Assembly: GCA_030374765.1 (NCBI GenBank) | Contig: JARGXX010000002.1 | Span: 310,001 to 374,000, forward strand | Length of the DNA stretch: 64,000 bases | Source of the DNA: Agarophyton chilense | Lineage: Eukaryota > Rhodophyta > Florideophyceae > Gracilariales > Gracilariaceae | Direction: 5' to 3' | Shown: positions 30,475 through 40,806 of the stretch, one piece after another | How positions within the stretch are numbered: position 1 is the first letter of the stretch | How the letters are laid out: each line of letters begins with the position of its first letter | Made by a program: the position numbers and the translations under genes | Notes under the pieces: model-generated | The model's database searches: none | The model's input: only the letters and a program-made list of their open reading frames with translations | Told to the model about the DNA's origin: nothing

Positions 30475-32151
30475 TCTGGGTGGCGAAGTGGTTCAAAATA
30501 TGCTTCTGCCACCAACCTCACTTCTCATGAGTTATTCGAAGTGAGGTAGACCTCTCTTGAACATACCTTTCGAAGAAAAGGATGATGCTTCAAATTGCAG
30601 ACCTTTCCCTATCGGTTAGAATGAACCGTCTTCAGTTTCAAAGAAGTGCGTTATTGTTCCTCTGCATATTTGATTGAAATGCATCAGACGATCAAGGATG
30701 TGTGGTTTCTGACCTAGACATAGTGCTTCGTATTTGATGAAAGTGGGACTTGCATTTGACTATCTATTTTCCCGAGTGTAATTCTGATGAACATGGCCAA
30801 GCATGTCGTACTTCGGCCCTGTAACAGATGGAGCCTGTGGGACACATTTCTTGCGAATGTACTGACGACATGGGCATAAAGGTTCGCGTGCCTAAGCTGC
30901 AATAATACTGCAAAACTATTCGAACGAGAGTAGATGAAAGTTTTGTATGAATATGTGCAGGAAACCGACGCTGCGATGCCCAGTAGAACTAAGAGTGTAT
31001 GTGGCTAAAGGTTTTGCCCTGCCCAGTGATTAGCAAATGTTGTTCGCTGGCTCGCTCGTAGTGTTCTTCTTTGTACTCCGGGCCCTCTAGAAAATCCTGT
31101 TCAGAACGAGATCATAGGCAAACTGTTTTGAGACTTTACAATTATTCCAGCGCCACGAGGAATATGTTCCTTGTACACCAATCTCAAGGGCATCGTTTCC
31201 TTTTCACCTTGGCAAGAATTATTCTGAATGAATTCCATCATGACACGAAGGGTGTAAAGATAACAAACATAACGAACGCTTCATATATTTCAAATTTCTT
31301 ACGTTCTCATTCGATTGTCCCAGTAAACATGAGCCGTTTGCACAACTTGAAAACGAAGCTAGCATCACCCCCAGGTAACCGCCTTTCATCTCTTTAACTT
31401 TTACAAATTTTGCGTAGTTCACGGGAGTTTATGAGACTCGTATATAGAGTAGTTTGAAGTGAGACAATTCCCCAAAGGCAGAATACATGCCCACGGGGAA
31501 CAGTAGCGTCCCGGGCATGAGCTTTATACAAATGCTCTCGGATTTCCGTCGGCCTGCGTTCTCAGAGAGTGGCCAATGGTCTCAAAAGAATCGCTGGATA
31601 ACAAGTCAGAGGTATAGAGCTCAAGAGACAAGCATGTTACAAGATAGAGATTTCTTCTCCCAGCATAAAGAGCGGTTTAGCAAAAGAGTTTTGCGAGGGA
31701 AACCATAAAAGGGCATTTGCAGGGTTCGTGTTTATGGCCGAAGCAGTTCCGTTGATGATTCTTGACTCGAGCAATACTCTGCCTCCTTCTTGAGAGTACT
31801 TGTCCTTAAAAATTGAGAAACTATCTCGTAAATCCCTTACACACGCACGAGGCTCGGAGCTAAAGTGCTTTTTATGGCGTTCGGATGTGGACTAGCAGTT
31901 TTCTCTTCCAGAATCGAAACCCGGCACCAATGACTACGTTGGGAATTCGCTTGTTAGACACACTTCTCACACGAGATCGAAACTCGTCTCAAAGTGTGGT
32001 CCTGATTTCAATGAAAACTCAGGGGAAAGGGGGTTGAGCGCATGGTCTGTTTGAAGAAAAAAAGCCCAACAGGGCCATCTTGACCGTGTAAAAGTGAATG
32101 GCAAGTTTCTTTCGCGTCGGGAGCATCGCGATTGGGGAAAAGGCGCTTCTT
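30475..32151. other. Intergenic region between glycosyltransferase and ClpS
   Basis: The left end is the upstream region of the glycosyltransferase. Short frames (for example 31071-31397 + and 31487-31708 +) have no recognisable sequence, and I do not call them. An RNA gene cannot be excluded. Confidence 0.35.
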
Positions 32152-32736
32152 CTAATGCGTGAAAGAGGAATCTGGGGCTATAGAACTTGTCAATCCTTGC
32201 ATTTGCAAGCCCTTGCAGTAGTCTTCAGCCTGCACTTTCCACGTGGTGGTCACTGTGGCTACGCCTGACGCATGAGCTTGCATTGTGATGCGATGAGCTT
32301 TCTTTCTTGATACGGTACGAACAACCTATGGGATTGTCAAGAAGCGAAGTGTTAAAAAGCGGAACAAGCAATGGGGCAATGTGCGGGTGTACGGAGTGGG
32401 ACTTACCTTCACAATTGCACCAGTTACATAATCAAAAGTGTGGACATCGTCGTTGTGGAGCAGTACACGCCAAGAAGGCTCGTATTCGGTTTGGGACTTT
32501 CTTTTTGTTTTCTTCTTTGTGACTGGCTTGGTAATGACAGCCACACCTCCGCCGCGATCGGCGTCACCAAACTGGGGGCCTTTTGGACCTCCGACGCCAG
32601 GCCGTGGTTTAGATATGTCAGCCATTGATACAATGGAGACTCTGAAAGGCTGAGTGCGGGGGCATACAGCATTGGGAGCAAAGGTCTTAAAAAAGCATGT
32701 AGTTTGAGATACAAATGCGCAGTTTGTGGCGTGCAT
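32152..32736 (-). CDS. ClpS: ClpS adaptor (chloroplast type), two exons
   Basis: This is an N-recognin adaptor that hands substrates to the Clp protease. Exon 1 is 32736-32407 and exon 2 is 32325-32152. The 81-bp intron (32406-32326) begins GTAAGT and ends CCCATAG, in phase 0. Exon 1 codes for a basic, Cys/Phe-rich leader (plausible transit peptide, with an alternative ATG at residue 38), a Lys-rich stretch, then EPSWRVLLHNDDVHTFDYVT, the ClpS core with the Asn/Asp residues of the N-degron pocket. Exon 2 continues with RTVSRKKAHRITMQAHASG (conserved His), VQAEDYCKGLQMQGLTSSI and TAG at 32152. The total is 167 residues. The spliced reading restores the whole ClpS fold, which supports the intron. 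Confidence 0.9.
32326..32406 (-). other. Spliceosomal intron of ClpS
   Basis: The donor is AAG|GTAAGT and the acceptor CATAG|GTT on the minus strand. At 81 bp it joins two halves of the ClpS domain in frame. Confidence 0.88.
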
Positions 32737-35034
32737 AATGGCGGGCTCGAAATCAGCGCATAAAAGACGGAGGGGGATGCGTTCGAAAACGTTACAAGAG
32801 CTTAAAGCTAGGTTGGGCCAAACGGGTCGACGATGGCAATGTTCTGAACGAAGGAAGAAAGGGTTGGGAGGGTCAACTCAGTGTGGTGAAAGAAAAAAAA
32901 TGCAACCAGTACGGCGCGAAATGGATGGTTCCAAACGTGCTCGTCGAAGTGCTCCACGAGCGAGATGGACGTGAAGGAGTTAGAGGCGGAGCTCAACAGG
33001 CACTTGACAAGTGATGAGGGAGGAATGGTCGCCTGGTCGAAAGGGGGGGGGGGGTTCCTGATGCTTGACGGACGGTGTCACTGCGCGCAGATCTCGAGCT
33101 TGAAACGCAGATTGCTGCGCGCTGGCGCGTTTCTTCAACTTGTCCAGCTGGGAGCCATTCTGTCCTTAGCGGCGCCAGAGCTAAAGCTCGCAGCACCATC
33201 TCACACGGCGCGTCCCACAGGCTCCATTCATTGGCCCACGCCCTGCTATTTTTGGTTTGAATTGGATTCCTATCTGCCATTCCATTCCCCGGTGGCTCCA
33301 TTCTTCTCTTTGAAGCTTGAAACTTCAGCCCTATGCTCTCTATTCCTATGACCTTGCTCAAGAGAGAGCACCCATCCGCCATGGATGCAGCCTACTTTTT
33401 TTCTTATTCCATTCACTCGGAGTTCCCAAACGTTTACATGCACTCTCGTTTTTAGTATTTCATTTCACAACCTGCGTTCTTCTATGTCTGCGCCGAGATC
33501 ATCTAAAAGTGGGGTCCATATTCTTCTGCACTAAATCAGCAAAGAGCTGGTCCTAGAAATAAACCAGTATAATGTCAGGTGAACAGTAGTGGGTAGGTTT
33601 TTCAAAGAAACGCTGGGAAAGAATCCCTTCTCGGCAACCGTTTACAGCTTTTCCAGGACTTCGGCTCTACACATGTACTAGAGATGTACATGGGCAGTTC
33701 ACATTTCTTTCTTACATTTGTAACCTTTACTTCAAGCAGCAGTAAGCAATCGATTTATCTGTTTCAGCGTCCTCCGTTTTGCTTCTCTAATTCAGTGATG
33801 CATAATCTGACAAATCCAAAAGAACCGTCCCGCTCCGTGTCACCTTTAAATATTATCATGGAGCCGAGTGATTCCAAACCATTGTTGTTCAGCATCGCCG
33901 CAGTGGCGGTGGTTCTGTTGGGAGATTGGGGGTAGGGCCTCGCAAGTTGGGTTTCCGCCTGGTCGCGGGTTCGAACCCCACGGGGGTGGGCTCGTGGGTA
34001 CCTAGTTTGCGAATGATGGGCATCAATAAGGTTTTTTTTCACTTTATTCATAGTACTTCATTACTGCAAAGAGGGAAGTATAGTTCTGTTTTGTATGTGT
34101 TTTGCATGACATTCCCACACTCTTCCGTGTTCACCAGCTCAGCAGGGAAGCTGCGAAGATAGTAGCCGCGAGGGTTGCAGGTTCGGCGGCATTTTAAACA
34201 TGGAAAGTTTCTGTAGAAGGAAGCTTTCTCCAATGGAAACCACTGCCAAAAATTTCAACAACCGCTCGCACAAAGCTTCTCCGAAAAACGCATTCTACTT
34301 CCCCTTTTCTAGTAGTATAGGCTCCCTTGTGTAGCACCCATTGCTGCCAAGCAAATAAAAATAAATCTGCTTAAATAAGATTCGCCATAAGACATGGTAC
34401 GTTACATTTCAAACTGCTGCAATATGCGAAGAAGGTGCGGAGGCTTCAGGTCCGTCTACCATCGATCACATAGTCGACATAACTCAAAGTCTTCTCTGCA
34501 CCCCGGATGGTGTGTTCCGCTGAATACCCATATATTCTGCTAGCTTTTCACAAAGGCACCAAAAAGGGATTTCTCCTGCTTAGTTTGTGGGAATCAAATT
34601 CGTAGTCTAGAGTGAGATGAACCATTCATCACGCCCCCATCTTCTCGTTCTCAACTCTGAACATGAACCGAATTTCCTTCTAGATATTCCCAAAACTCAC
34701 ATCTCCCAAGAGGTTCTTGAATAACCTGTTTTAGACTAGACCAGGAAGAGAGAGCCGGTGACCATTGACACAGCCATTATTGACTCATTTCGTCTGATCT
34801 TAGCATTGCCGAAGCTGAGGTTTCCCGTACACTCAAAACCGGTTTTTTGACCAAGAAGTAAGATATATTTCTTGATATGTGCAAATCTAGCCTTTCATTA
34901 AGTGATTTATTTACCTTGTCCGCTCCGCTCCATATTCTGTGATATTATCACACTCAGAATAAGAACAGAAAGACCGACCATATTTTGCCAAGGGCATGAC
35001 TGTGTTGGTGTAAGATGTAGGAAATGTTTCACCT
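32737..35034. other. Intergenic region between ClpS and tRNase Z
   Basis: About 2.3 kb without a recognised gene. A frame at 32965-33351 (+) starts MDVKELEAELNRHLTSDEGG, which looks protein-like at first but dissolves after a 13-base G run at 33042-33054; a truncated gene is possible. An ORF at 33859-33935 encodes a short hydrophobic peptide that runs into the SINE-like unit. The rest is AT-rich spacer. Confidence 0.35.
33908..34040 (+). repeat. tRNA-derived SINE-like unit (candidate)
   Basis: CGGGTTCGAACCCC at about 33967-33980 is a strong Pol III B box. GTAGGGCCTCGCAAG some 35 bp upstream is a weak A-box candidate. A GC-rich body (GGGGGTGGGCTCGTGGG) follows, and the unit runs out in a T8 tract at 34032-34039, as tRNA-derived SINEs often do. 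No acceptor stem forms, so it is not a functional tRNA. Only one copy is in the window. Confidence 0.4.
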
Positions 35035-36705
35035 TTAGACGGTCAACACTGACTTTCTTTCTTGTTCAGGAAACATATTACCATGTATCTCTATTTCCTC
35101 AGCAATCATTGATCGCTCATGAGCTTCTAGAAGAATTGACCGCTCTTCGTCATCCTGTTCATCAGAGTAATCATCAACAACCTTCATTGAATCAATATCC
35201 TCCTCTCGAACAGATCCCTCTTCTCCACCATCAACTGCGAAATCACTACTAAACGGGGTTTCTTGCGGCGATCTGAACTCTAAAGAATCAGCAAAACCAA
35301 CAAACCTTCTAAAGGAAAACCCACCATCATCTTCTTCACAAGTCGGTATGCTAAACACACTTAGGTCTCTTGCTACGAATGCTTTGTTAGCTCCAAACAT
35401 CCCTCTTGCTTCGACTTCCATTGCTCTGATTTTTCGTTCACTGTAGGAAACGCTTGCATGATTCAAGATAAGCCGGTTTGCACCCACTCTTCTTGCAAAG
35501 GCGCTGGCACCCGTTGTGGATGAATGTCCGCGACTTCTCGCAGTGTGACTTCCGGCAGCCATATTCGTCGCCTCATGCACCAAAACGTCGACGCTCTTGG
35601 CGATATGTGCGGCCCCAGAAGCGTCATAGGTGTCTCCTATGATGCACAATGATCTTGGTTTCCTTCCGTTCTGCAAGACATAATCAATGGGAATCTCTTT
35701 CCCTTTCCAGATTCCTCTTTCACCCATCAGCCACTGTGCAAACAGAACACGAACCTCATCTCGACCATCAGTAGGGATTCCGAGTTCAAGTAGTTTTTCT
35801 TTGTCAAAACGCTGACTCACAACGTTTTCTGTAACTCCATATGCAAATGTTGGGACAGTATGTAGCACTGGAGCCGCGACAACGGATGCGGGTCCACTGC
35901 CCAACCATCTTCGTTTAGAGTTGCTTTTGTCTTTTGTAAAATCTTCTTCGCCGGTAATCTGGTACGTAAATCGGCCTTCGGAATCTTCTTCTGGGACAAT
36001 ATCTCTTCCAGTCATCTCAAAAGGTAGTTTTCTGATCGAATGCTTCCAGTATATACTCCCGTTTCGGTGCTTATTCTGCAAAATACGAGGACCAAAGTCG
36101 TCGGGCCAGATTAGCTCATTAATTCTCAAGGCAGCTTTGCTTGGGATCCGAAAACTTGCAACCCCAAGAGCCATGCGCAGAAATCCTCTGATACCTTGCG
36201 GCCCATAAACGTTGAGGGTAGTCTCACCCTCCTTGTTGAAAACCTCACGCCTTCCGAGAATAGACATGACCAAGCCAGGTAGTCCATATAAATGATCCCC
36301 ATGTAAATGAGATATGAAAATGTTTCGCACCAGACCTACTCGCATACTAGAACGCTGAAGTTGAGCCATTGCGCCTTCTCCCGCATCGAAAACCCATACT
36401 TCGGAGCTAGAGGCCCCACGCAACCGCACTGCTAATGACGAGGGATATCGTCTGGCGCCGCCTTGAGAACTGCTCCCTAGAAAAGTAAGTTCAAATCCCC
36501 CGGTTCCTGATGGCGCTAGCGGTTCGCCCAAGTAGGTGCATTTCGTCCTAACGTTTTCAAAGAAACCGCTTTTGATTTGTTGGCTCCGTAAATTCAAACC
36601 GTTTTGTCTGAACCAAAGTCGTCTTGTCGCTCGCACGGCATGGTATGAAAGCATGGTAACAATTTGGGCTGTTGTGGGAAGTGTTTTCCGCTGAAGGGCA
36701 TTCAA
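35035..36705 (-). CDS. tRNase Z (tRNA 3'-processing endonuclease), organelle-targeted type
   Basis: It cuts 3' trailers from precursor tRNAs. The protein has 556 residues. A basic N-terminal extension of about 70 residues (YHAVRATRRLWFRQ) looks like a mitochondrial or plastid leader. The metallo-beta-lactamase fold then follows: FELTFLGSSSQGGARRYPSS, FDAGEGAMAQL, the zinc motif HLHGDH at 133-138, LHTVPTFAY, CIIGDT, VDVLVHEATN, LNHASVSYSERK and VARDLSVFSIP. The order matches the short-form (ELAC1/TRZ1-2) enzyme plus an acidic C-terminal tail of about 90 residues that the short forms usually lack. It is intact and intronless. Confidence 0.92.
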   Translation of the reverse strand: MNALQRKTLPTTAQIVTMLSYHAVRATRRLWFRQNGLNLRSQQIKSGFFENVRTKCTYLGEPLAPSGTGGFELTFLGSSSQGGARRYPSSLAVRLRGASSSEVWVFDAGEGAMAQLQRSSMRVGLVRNIFISHLHGDHLYGLPGLVMSILGRREVFNKEGETTLNVYGPQGIRGFLRMALGVASFRIPSKAALRINELIWPDDFGPRILQNKHRNGSIYWKHSIRKLPFEMTGRDIVPEEDSEGRFTYQITGEEDFTKDKSNSKRRWLGSGPASVVAAPVLHTVPTFAYGVTENVVSQRFDKEKLLELGIPTDGRDEVRVLFAQWLMGERGIWKGKEIPIDYVLQNGRKPRSLCIIGDTYDASGAAHIAKSVDVLVHEATNMAAGSHTARSRGHSSTTGASAFARRVGANRLILNHASVSYSERKIRAMEVEARGMFGANKAFVARDLSVFSIPTCEEDDGGFSFRRFVGFADSLEFRSPQETPFSSDFAVDGGEEGSVREEDIDSMKVVDDYSDEQDDEERSILLEAHERSMIAEEIEIHGNMFPEQERKSVLTV

Positions 36706-37013
36706 GATATTTACTGGGGTAGTAGTTCATACCTGTGCTGAGACGCAAATGAAGCGGCGGCATGAGGTTTCATAAAATAGGCGCCCTCGTGCTCGGGAGC
36801 CTACTGTATCTACAACGGTAACCCTTTACCTGGTGCAGATGATCTGCTGCAAACGCGTGCACGTTGGCAATTATTTGGGATACTCAAAACGCACAAATGA
36901 GTGAAGCGCTCCTCCGCAGTTTTTGGCGAGACGAAAGATATCCAACCCGCACCCGACTGAGCTGTTTATCATACTGTTTCTGCCGCAAAGCTCTTGGAGC
37001 AAAGTCAGTTGTC
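36706..37013. promoter_or_regulatory. Divergent promoter region, tRNase Z / starch-binding-like protein
   Basis: The two genes start about 308 bp apart on opposite strands. An in-frame ATG at 36864 would extend the right-hand protein by 50 residues into this region. Confidence 0.4.
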
Positions 37014-37794
37014 ATGGACAAAGACCACGATCACCCGAACACGGCGTTTCGCGACACTGAACATTGCAAGGCTTGGATTGAAATCTACCATTCAAGACCC
37101 AGTTGGAAAATTTCTCAGATATCGTTTAAGAAAGACTTTGACGAGTGGGTTCCGTTTGGAAAGTTTCAGGTTAGTTTTTCCATCAATCAAAAATTCCCCC
37201 TCGCAACAATGAAAGAGATCATGCTCACAGCTAAGCATTGCCTGGTAACTTAAAAAGTTGATAGATGCGGCAGGAATAAAGCCTGGATTTCAGGTATTTC
37301 GCATCAGAGCAAAGCGACTTGAATTCAAGTTGGCGAGCAAAACAGGATCGGAGATTGACAATAATGTGGGGCGGAATTATGTGGTTGAATCTGATGGGCG
37401 TTATGTAGTTGAGAGCGGGAACGGTTGTAGACGAGTTTCTGACGCGCAAGTTGCAGACTGTCTTCGAGCCCAAAGGCCAAATGATGTATACATAGAGCTG
37501 ATGTTCAACGCCAACCCCATTTGGCGCAACTGCTATGTGACGTTCAGCATGCCAGGCGAGGATGCATTAGAATGGCATAAACAACAGATGGAATTGATGG
37601 ATGAATCTGGACTTTGGTTTCAACGATTTGAAGCCAGATATGGAATGAACTGTGCGTTTACAGATGGCAACGTAGAGTGGGACAGCAACATCAATCTTAA
37701 CTATCAAGTCCGATTACCAGGTAGGTATGTTTTGGGGCAGGGAGGCATTTCGTACCTGGGACCGTCTGGCCTTGATACTCATTTGCAGACATAG
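37014..37794 (+). CDS. Tandem starch-binding-like (CBM25/CBM53-type) protein, two exons
   Basis: Exon 1 is 37014-37169 and exon 2 is 37294-37794. The 124-bp intron starts GTTAGT and ends TTTCAG, in phase 0. The spliced product has 218 residues (268 if the start is 36864). Two modules are visible. The first runs from AWIEIYHSRPSWK through DEWVPFGKFQ|VFRIRAKRLEFKLA to DNNVGRNYVVESDGRYVVESG. The second runs from VYIELMFNANPIW through FQRFEARYGMNCAFTDGN and WDSNINLNYQV to PGRYVLGQGG. The F-TDG-W-D-N-NY pattern is that of CBM25/53 starch-binding modules. No catalytic domain is attached. It probably binds starch or another alpha-glucan. In red algae that would be floridean starch in the cytosol, but this is inference. 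Confidence 0.65.
37170..37293 (+). other. Intron of the starch-binding-like gene
   Basis: CAG|GTTAGT and TTTCAG|GTA flank 124 bp. Splicing joins FGKFQ to VFRIRAK in frame and completes the first module. Confidence 0.75.
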
Positions 37795-38167
37795 CATTAC
37801 GACGCGGAGCGGGAAGTACTAATTGAGGGTGAGATAAGGCAAATTCACCTTTCCTTAGAACATTTTATTCAGCCTTACTCATTTGCAGAAGCTACGCGTG
37901 GGATGCGGAAACGTAGCAATGTCGAATCCGTCTTGACGATAACTAGCCAGACGATTGCACGAAATGGCCTGTAAAAGAACAACATCAACCATGTCTTTTC
38001 AAAGCAACCAGTTTAGTTGGCTATACCAATTGAATTTGCAGTAAGAAGCAAGAAGCTTAAAGATTGCTTTGAACACGGAAACAACTCATTGCCATCTATG
38101 CAGCACACCGGCTTGTATTTGCTGTTGAAGAAATTAACATTACCTACGGAAGCAATACTCAGCTTAG
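37795..38167. other. 3' spacer between converging genes (starch-binding-like and EFL)
   Basis: No gene is seen. It must hold two 3' UTRs. Confidence 0.4.
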
Positions 38168-39565
38168 CTACTTGTCTGCGGCGAATTCAACCTTAATAGC
38201 TTTTCCGAGCATCACAACAGTGTTCCCTTCCATAACAGCTACACGACCAAGACCTTCACAGGCCTTGAAACCTTCGACTACAAACGGCTGTTGTGGTGCA
38301 AACACAATCTCAGCGACTTCGTTAGCCTTGATGTATTCTGGATGTTCGACCTTAGCACCGCCAGTTTCCTTGCCCATCTTCCAATTGATGGACTTGATCT
38401 TGCATGCAGATCTGCCGGTACGGACAAACGCGACTGGGGCGTATCCTACCTTGAGCTGGCCAGGGTGATCAAGAATCTGAACCTGGGCAGTGAATGTTCC
38501 AGCGCGTTTCAAGGAAGTATCCTTCTGAAGGATCATCACATCACCGACATGAGGCATGTTCAACTTCTCGAGACCCTTGATGTTGAGACCGACGTTATCG
38601 CCTGGGCCAGCCTCCTTGACTGGCTTGTGATGCATTTCGACGGAAAAAACCTTACCGGAACAAGGGGTGGAGGTTGTGTGAGTGGGGAGGAAGAGGATCT
38701 GATCTTCAGGCTTGATGACACCTTGTTCAACACGACCAGTAATAACGTCACCCACACCCTTGATCTTGTAGACACCAGACACAGGCATACGAAGAGACTT
38801 ATTGGTCGGGCGGGCCGGAATCCTTACCATCTTCTCAAGGGCATCTGAAAGGGTGTCAATGTGCACCTTCTCCTTTCCGACAAGGACATCACAGCCCTTC
38901 CACCAATCCATCTTGGTGGACTTGGTGATGAGGTTGTCGCCATGCCAGCCAGAAATCGGAATGACAGGCAGGTTCTTCCCAACAAAGTCCTTCTTCCAGC
39001 CAACCTTCATGAGCATAGCGGTGACTTCAGCGCGGATCTCATCGAACCGATCCTTGCCGTACTTGGCAACATCACAATCCATCTTGTTGACACCCACAAT
39101 AAGCTGCTTGACACCCAAAAGATTGAGCAAACGGGCATGTTGACGAGTTTGACCCTGTACTTGGCCAGCCTTGTGATCACCCTTGGCGATGGAGGTAATG
39201 AAGTTACCGTCGGCGGGAACCATGAGAAGGCCGACATCAGCCTGTGACGCACCAGTAATCATGTTCTTGATGAAATCACGATGGCCTGGGGCATCGATGA
39301 TGGTGTAGTGATAGGAGTCTGTGAAGAATTCCTTGGTGGTGCAGGCGATGGTGACACCACGGGCACGCTCTTCCTTGGACTTGTCCATGTAGAAGGCGAA
39401 TGCAAAAGAGTCCTTTCCAAGAGCCTTGGCTTCATCCTTGAGTTTTTGCATTTCACGATCAGAAATGCCGCCAAGTTCGAAGATGAGTCGGCCAGTGGTG
39501 GTCGACTTACCGGCATCGACATGACCACAGATGACAATGGAAACGTGCTTCTTTCCCTCAGTCAT
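38168..39565 (-). CDS. EFL: Elongation factor-like GTPase (EFL), replacing or paralogous to EF-1alpha
   Basis: It delivers aminoacyl-tRNA to the ribosome. The 465-residue protein is intact. GTPase motifs are GHVDAGKST (G1), DAPGH (G3) and NKMD (G4). Several blocks are typical of EFL and not of EF-1alpha: GRLIFELGGISDREMQKLKD, SFAFAFYMDKSKEERARGVT, CTTKEFFTDSYHY, LLMVPADGNF, KMDWWKGCDVLVG, FLPTHTTSTPC and NWKMGKETGGAKVE. EF-1alpha has instead text such as GIDKRTIEKF and YAWVLDKLKAERERG. The gene diverges from RPS11. The intergenic region is GC-rich. Confidence 0.88.
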   Translation of the reverse strand: MTEGKKHVSIVICGHVDAGKSTTTGRLIFELGGISDREMQKLKDEAKALGKDSFAFAFYMDKSKEERARGVTIACTTKEFFTDSYHYTIIDAPGHRDFIKNMITGASQADVGLLMVPADGNFITSIAKGDHKAGQVQGQTRQHARLLNLLGVKQLIVGVNKMDCDVAKYGKDRFDEIRAEVTAMLMKVGWKKDFVGKNLPVIPISGWHGDNLITKSTKMDWWKGCDVLVGKEKVHIDTLSDALEKMVRIPARPTNKSLRMPVSGVYKIKGVGDVITGRVEQGVIKPEDQILFLPTHTTSTPCSGKVFSVEMHHKPVKEAGPGDNVGLNIKGLEKLNMPHVGDVMILQKDTSLKRAGTFTAQVQILDHPGQLKVGYAPVAFVRTGRSACKIKSINWKMGKETGGAKVEHPEYIKANEVAEIVFAPQQPFVVEGFKACEGLGRVAVMEGNTVVMLGKAIKVEFAADK

Positions 39566-40344
39566 GTTGCAAAAATGAAGAAACTAAAGACGAAAGCGGA
39601 TTGAAGAAGCAGTCGGCTTCGGAAGGAGCGGGGAGTACAAAGAGCGTGGGTGTAGGGCACGACGGCGGCGACAGGCCATGCGCCGGCGGGTAAACAGACA
39701 TTTGTACGCGCCGCCGGCGCGAAGCGAAATCTAACAAAAAGCGTGACAGCGGGGCACACGGCATTGGCGGCGCTGTCACGTCAGTACGCACAAAAGTGCA
39801 CAAAAACGGGCGAAAAGCGGCCCGGCGTGGCCAGCGCGACGAGCTGTTGTGCCCACCTGCCTTTCACCGCCGTCGTTCGTCGTCCATCGGTTGCAGCCCA
39901 CAGCCGCCCTCCAGCGGCTCACGCTGGTCCTCTCATGCATTTGATTGGGCCGCTGGGATCAACGTGGCCGCCATCGGTCCAATCCCGCGCCGCGTTGCGC
40001 AAAAATCGCCCATGCCGAATTCCAGATCCTAAGCACGACACACGTACTGCGCTGTAAGTCACCTTCTTCTAAGATCCTGTTATCCTGTGATCCGATCTGG
40101 TTCAGAATTGCAACTTCAGATCTGTCCTCTGATCCGTTCTCGTGTACACGTTTTGCTGCCTTCGACGGCGGCACTGCACTCTGTATCCCAACCCTCTCTG
40201 CGTAGCGGCGTCACACAGCCCGCATTTCGCTCAACCTCCATCAGCCCCGCTATACTCTGTTCCGGATCATTTTCGCGACGCAAGCAATCGGGCGGTCTGC
40301 GATCGAATCAAAGCCGTGCAACTGTGTCCATATCAACTCCACTC
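39566..40344. promoter_or_regulatory. Divergent promoter region of EFL and RPS11
   Basis: 779 bp separate the two translation-related starts. The centre (about 39640-39960) is GC-rich with GCCGGCG repeats near 39680-39720, and a CT-rich stretch precedes RPS11. Frames seen across it are not conserved-looking. A bidirectional housekeeping promoter is likely. Confidence 0.5.
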
Positions 40345-40806
40345 ATGGCGGATATCATTCACGACAAGAGTTTCCCGAAGCAGGGCGCCGTCTCACTTGT
40401 GGGCAAGTCAAGTCGAAAGCAAGGTCGGTGGTACAAGAATGTCGGACTGGGTATCAAAACGCCCCGCGAAGCCATCGAAGGATCTTACATCGACAAGAAG
40501 TGTCCTTTCACTGGAAATGTCTCCATCCGTGGCAGACTGTTCCGAGGCGTCATCATCTCCACTAAGATGAGGAAAACCGTCATCATTCGCAAGGATTACC
40601 TGCATTGGATCCGCAAGTATAAGCGTTTTGAGAAGCGTCATCGAAACATTCCCGCCCATGCATCACCTTGTTTCCGTCTGCGGGAAGGGGATCAGGTCAC
40701 CATAGGCCAGACGCGCCCACTTTCTAAGACCAAACGTTTCGCAGTTCTCAAGATCAATCGCGCTGCTCCCGCAGAGGATGGAAAGAAAATTTTCACTGGC
40801 ATTTAA
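40345..40806 (+). CDS. RPS11: 40S ribosomal protein S11 (uS17)
   Basis: The start at 40345 ([13 protein letters not shown]) is chosen because the family starts here. The frame is open back to 40087, but that extension is Ser/Arg-rich and not conserved. The 153 residues hold [91 protein letters not shown] and a short C-terminal tail. This is the standard full-length cytosolic protein that binds 18S rRNA. It is intronless. Confidence 0.97.
   Translation: MADIIHDKSFPKQGAVSLVGKSSRKQGRWYKNVGLGIKTPREAIEGSYIDKKCPFTGNVSIRGRLFRGVIISTKMRKTVIIRKDYLHWIRKYKRFEKRHRNIPAHASPCFRLREGDQVTIGQTRPLSKTKRFAVLKINRAAPAEDGKKIFTGI

Noticed and set aside
38168..39565. Call as canonical EF-1alpha
   Set aside because: The GTPase motifs fit either protein, but the intervening blocks and the C-terminal half follow EFL wording throughout, so EFL is the better name.
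39743..40205. Frames of 70-100 codons in the EFL/RPS11 intergenic region
   Set aside because: GC-rich text with overlapping frames on both strands and no conserved pattern. It is better read as a shared promoter.
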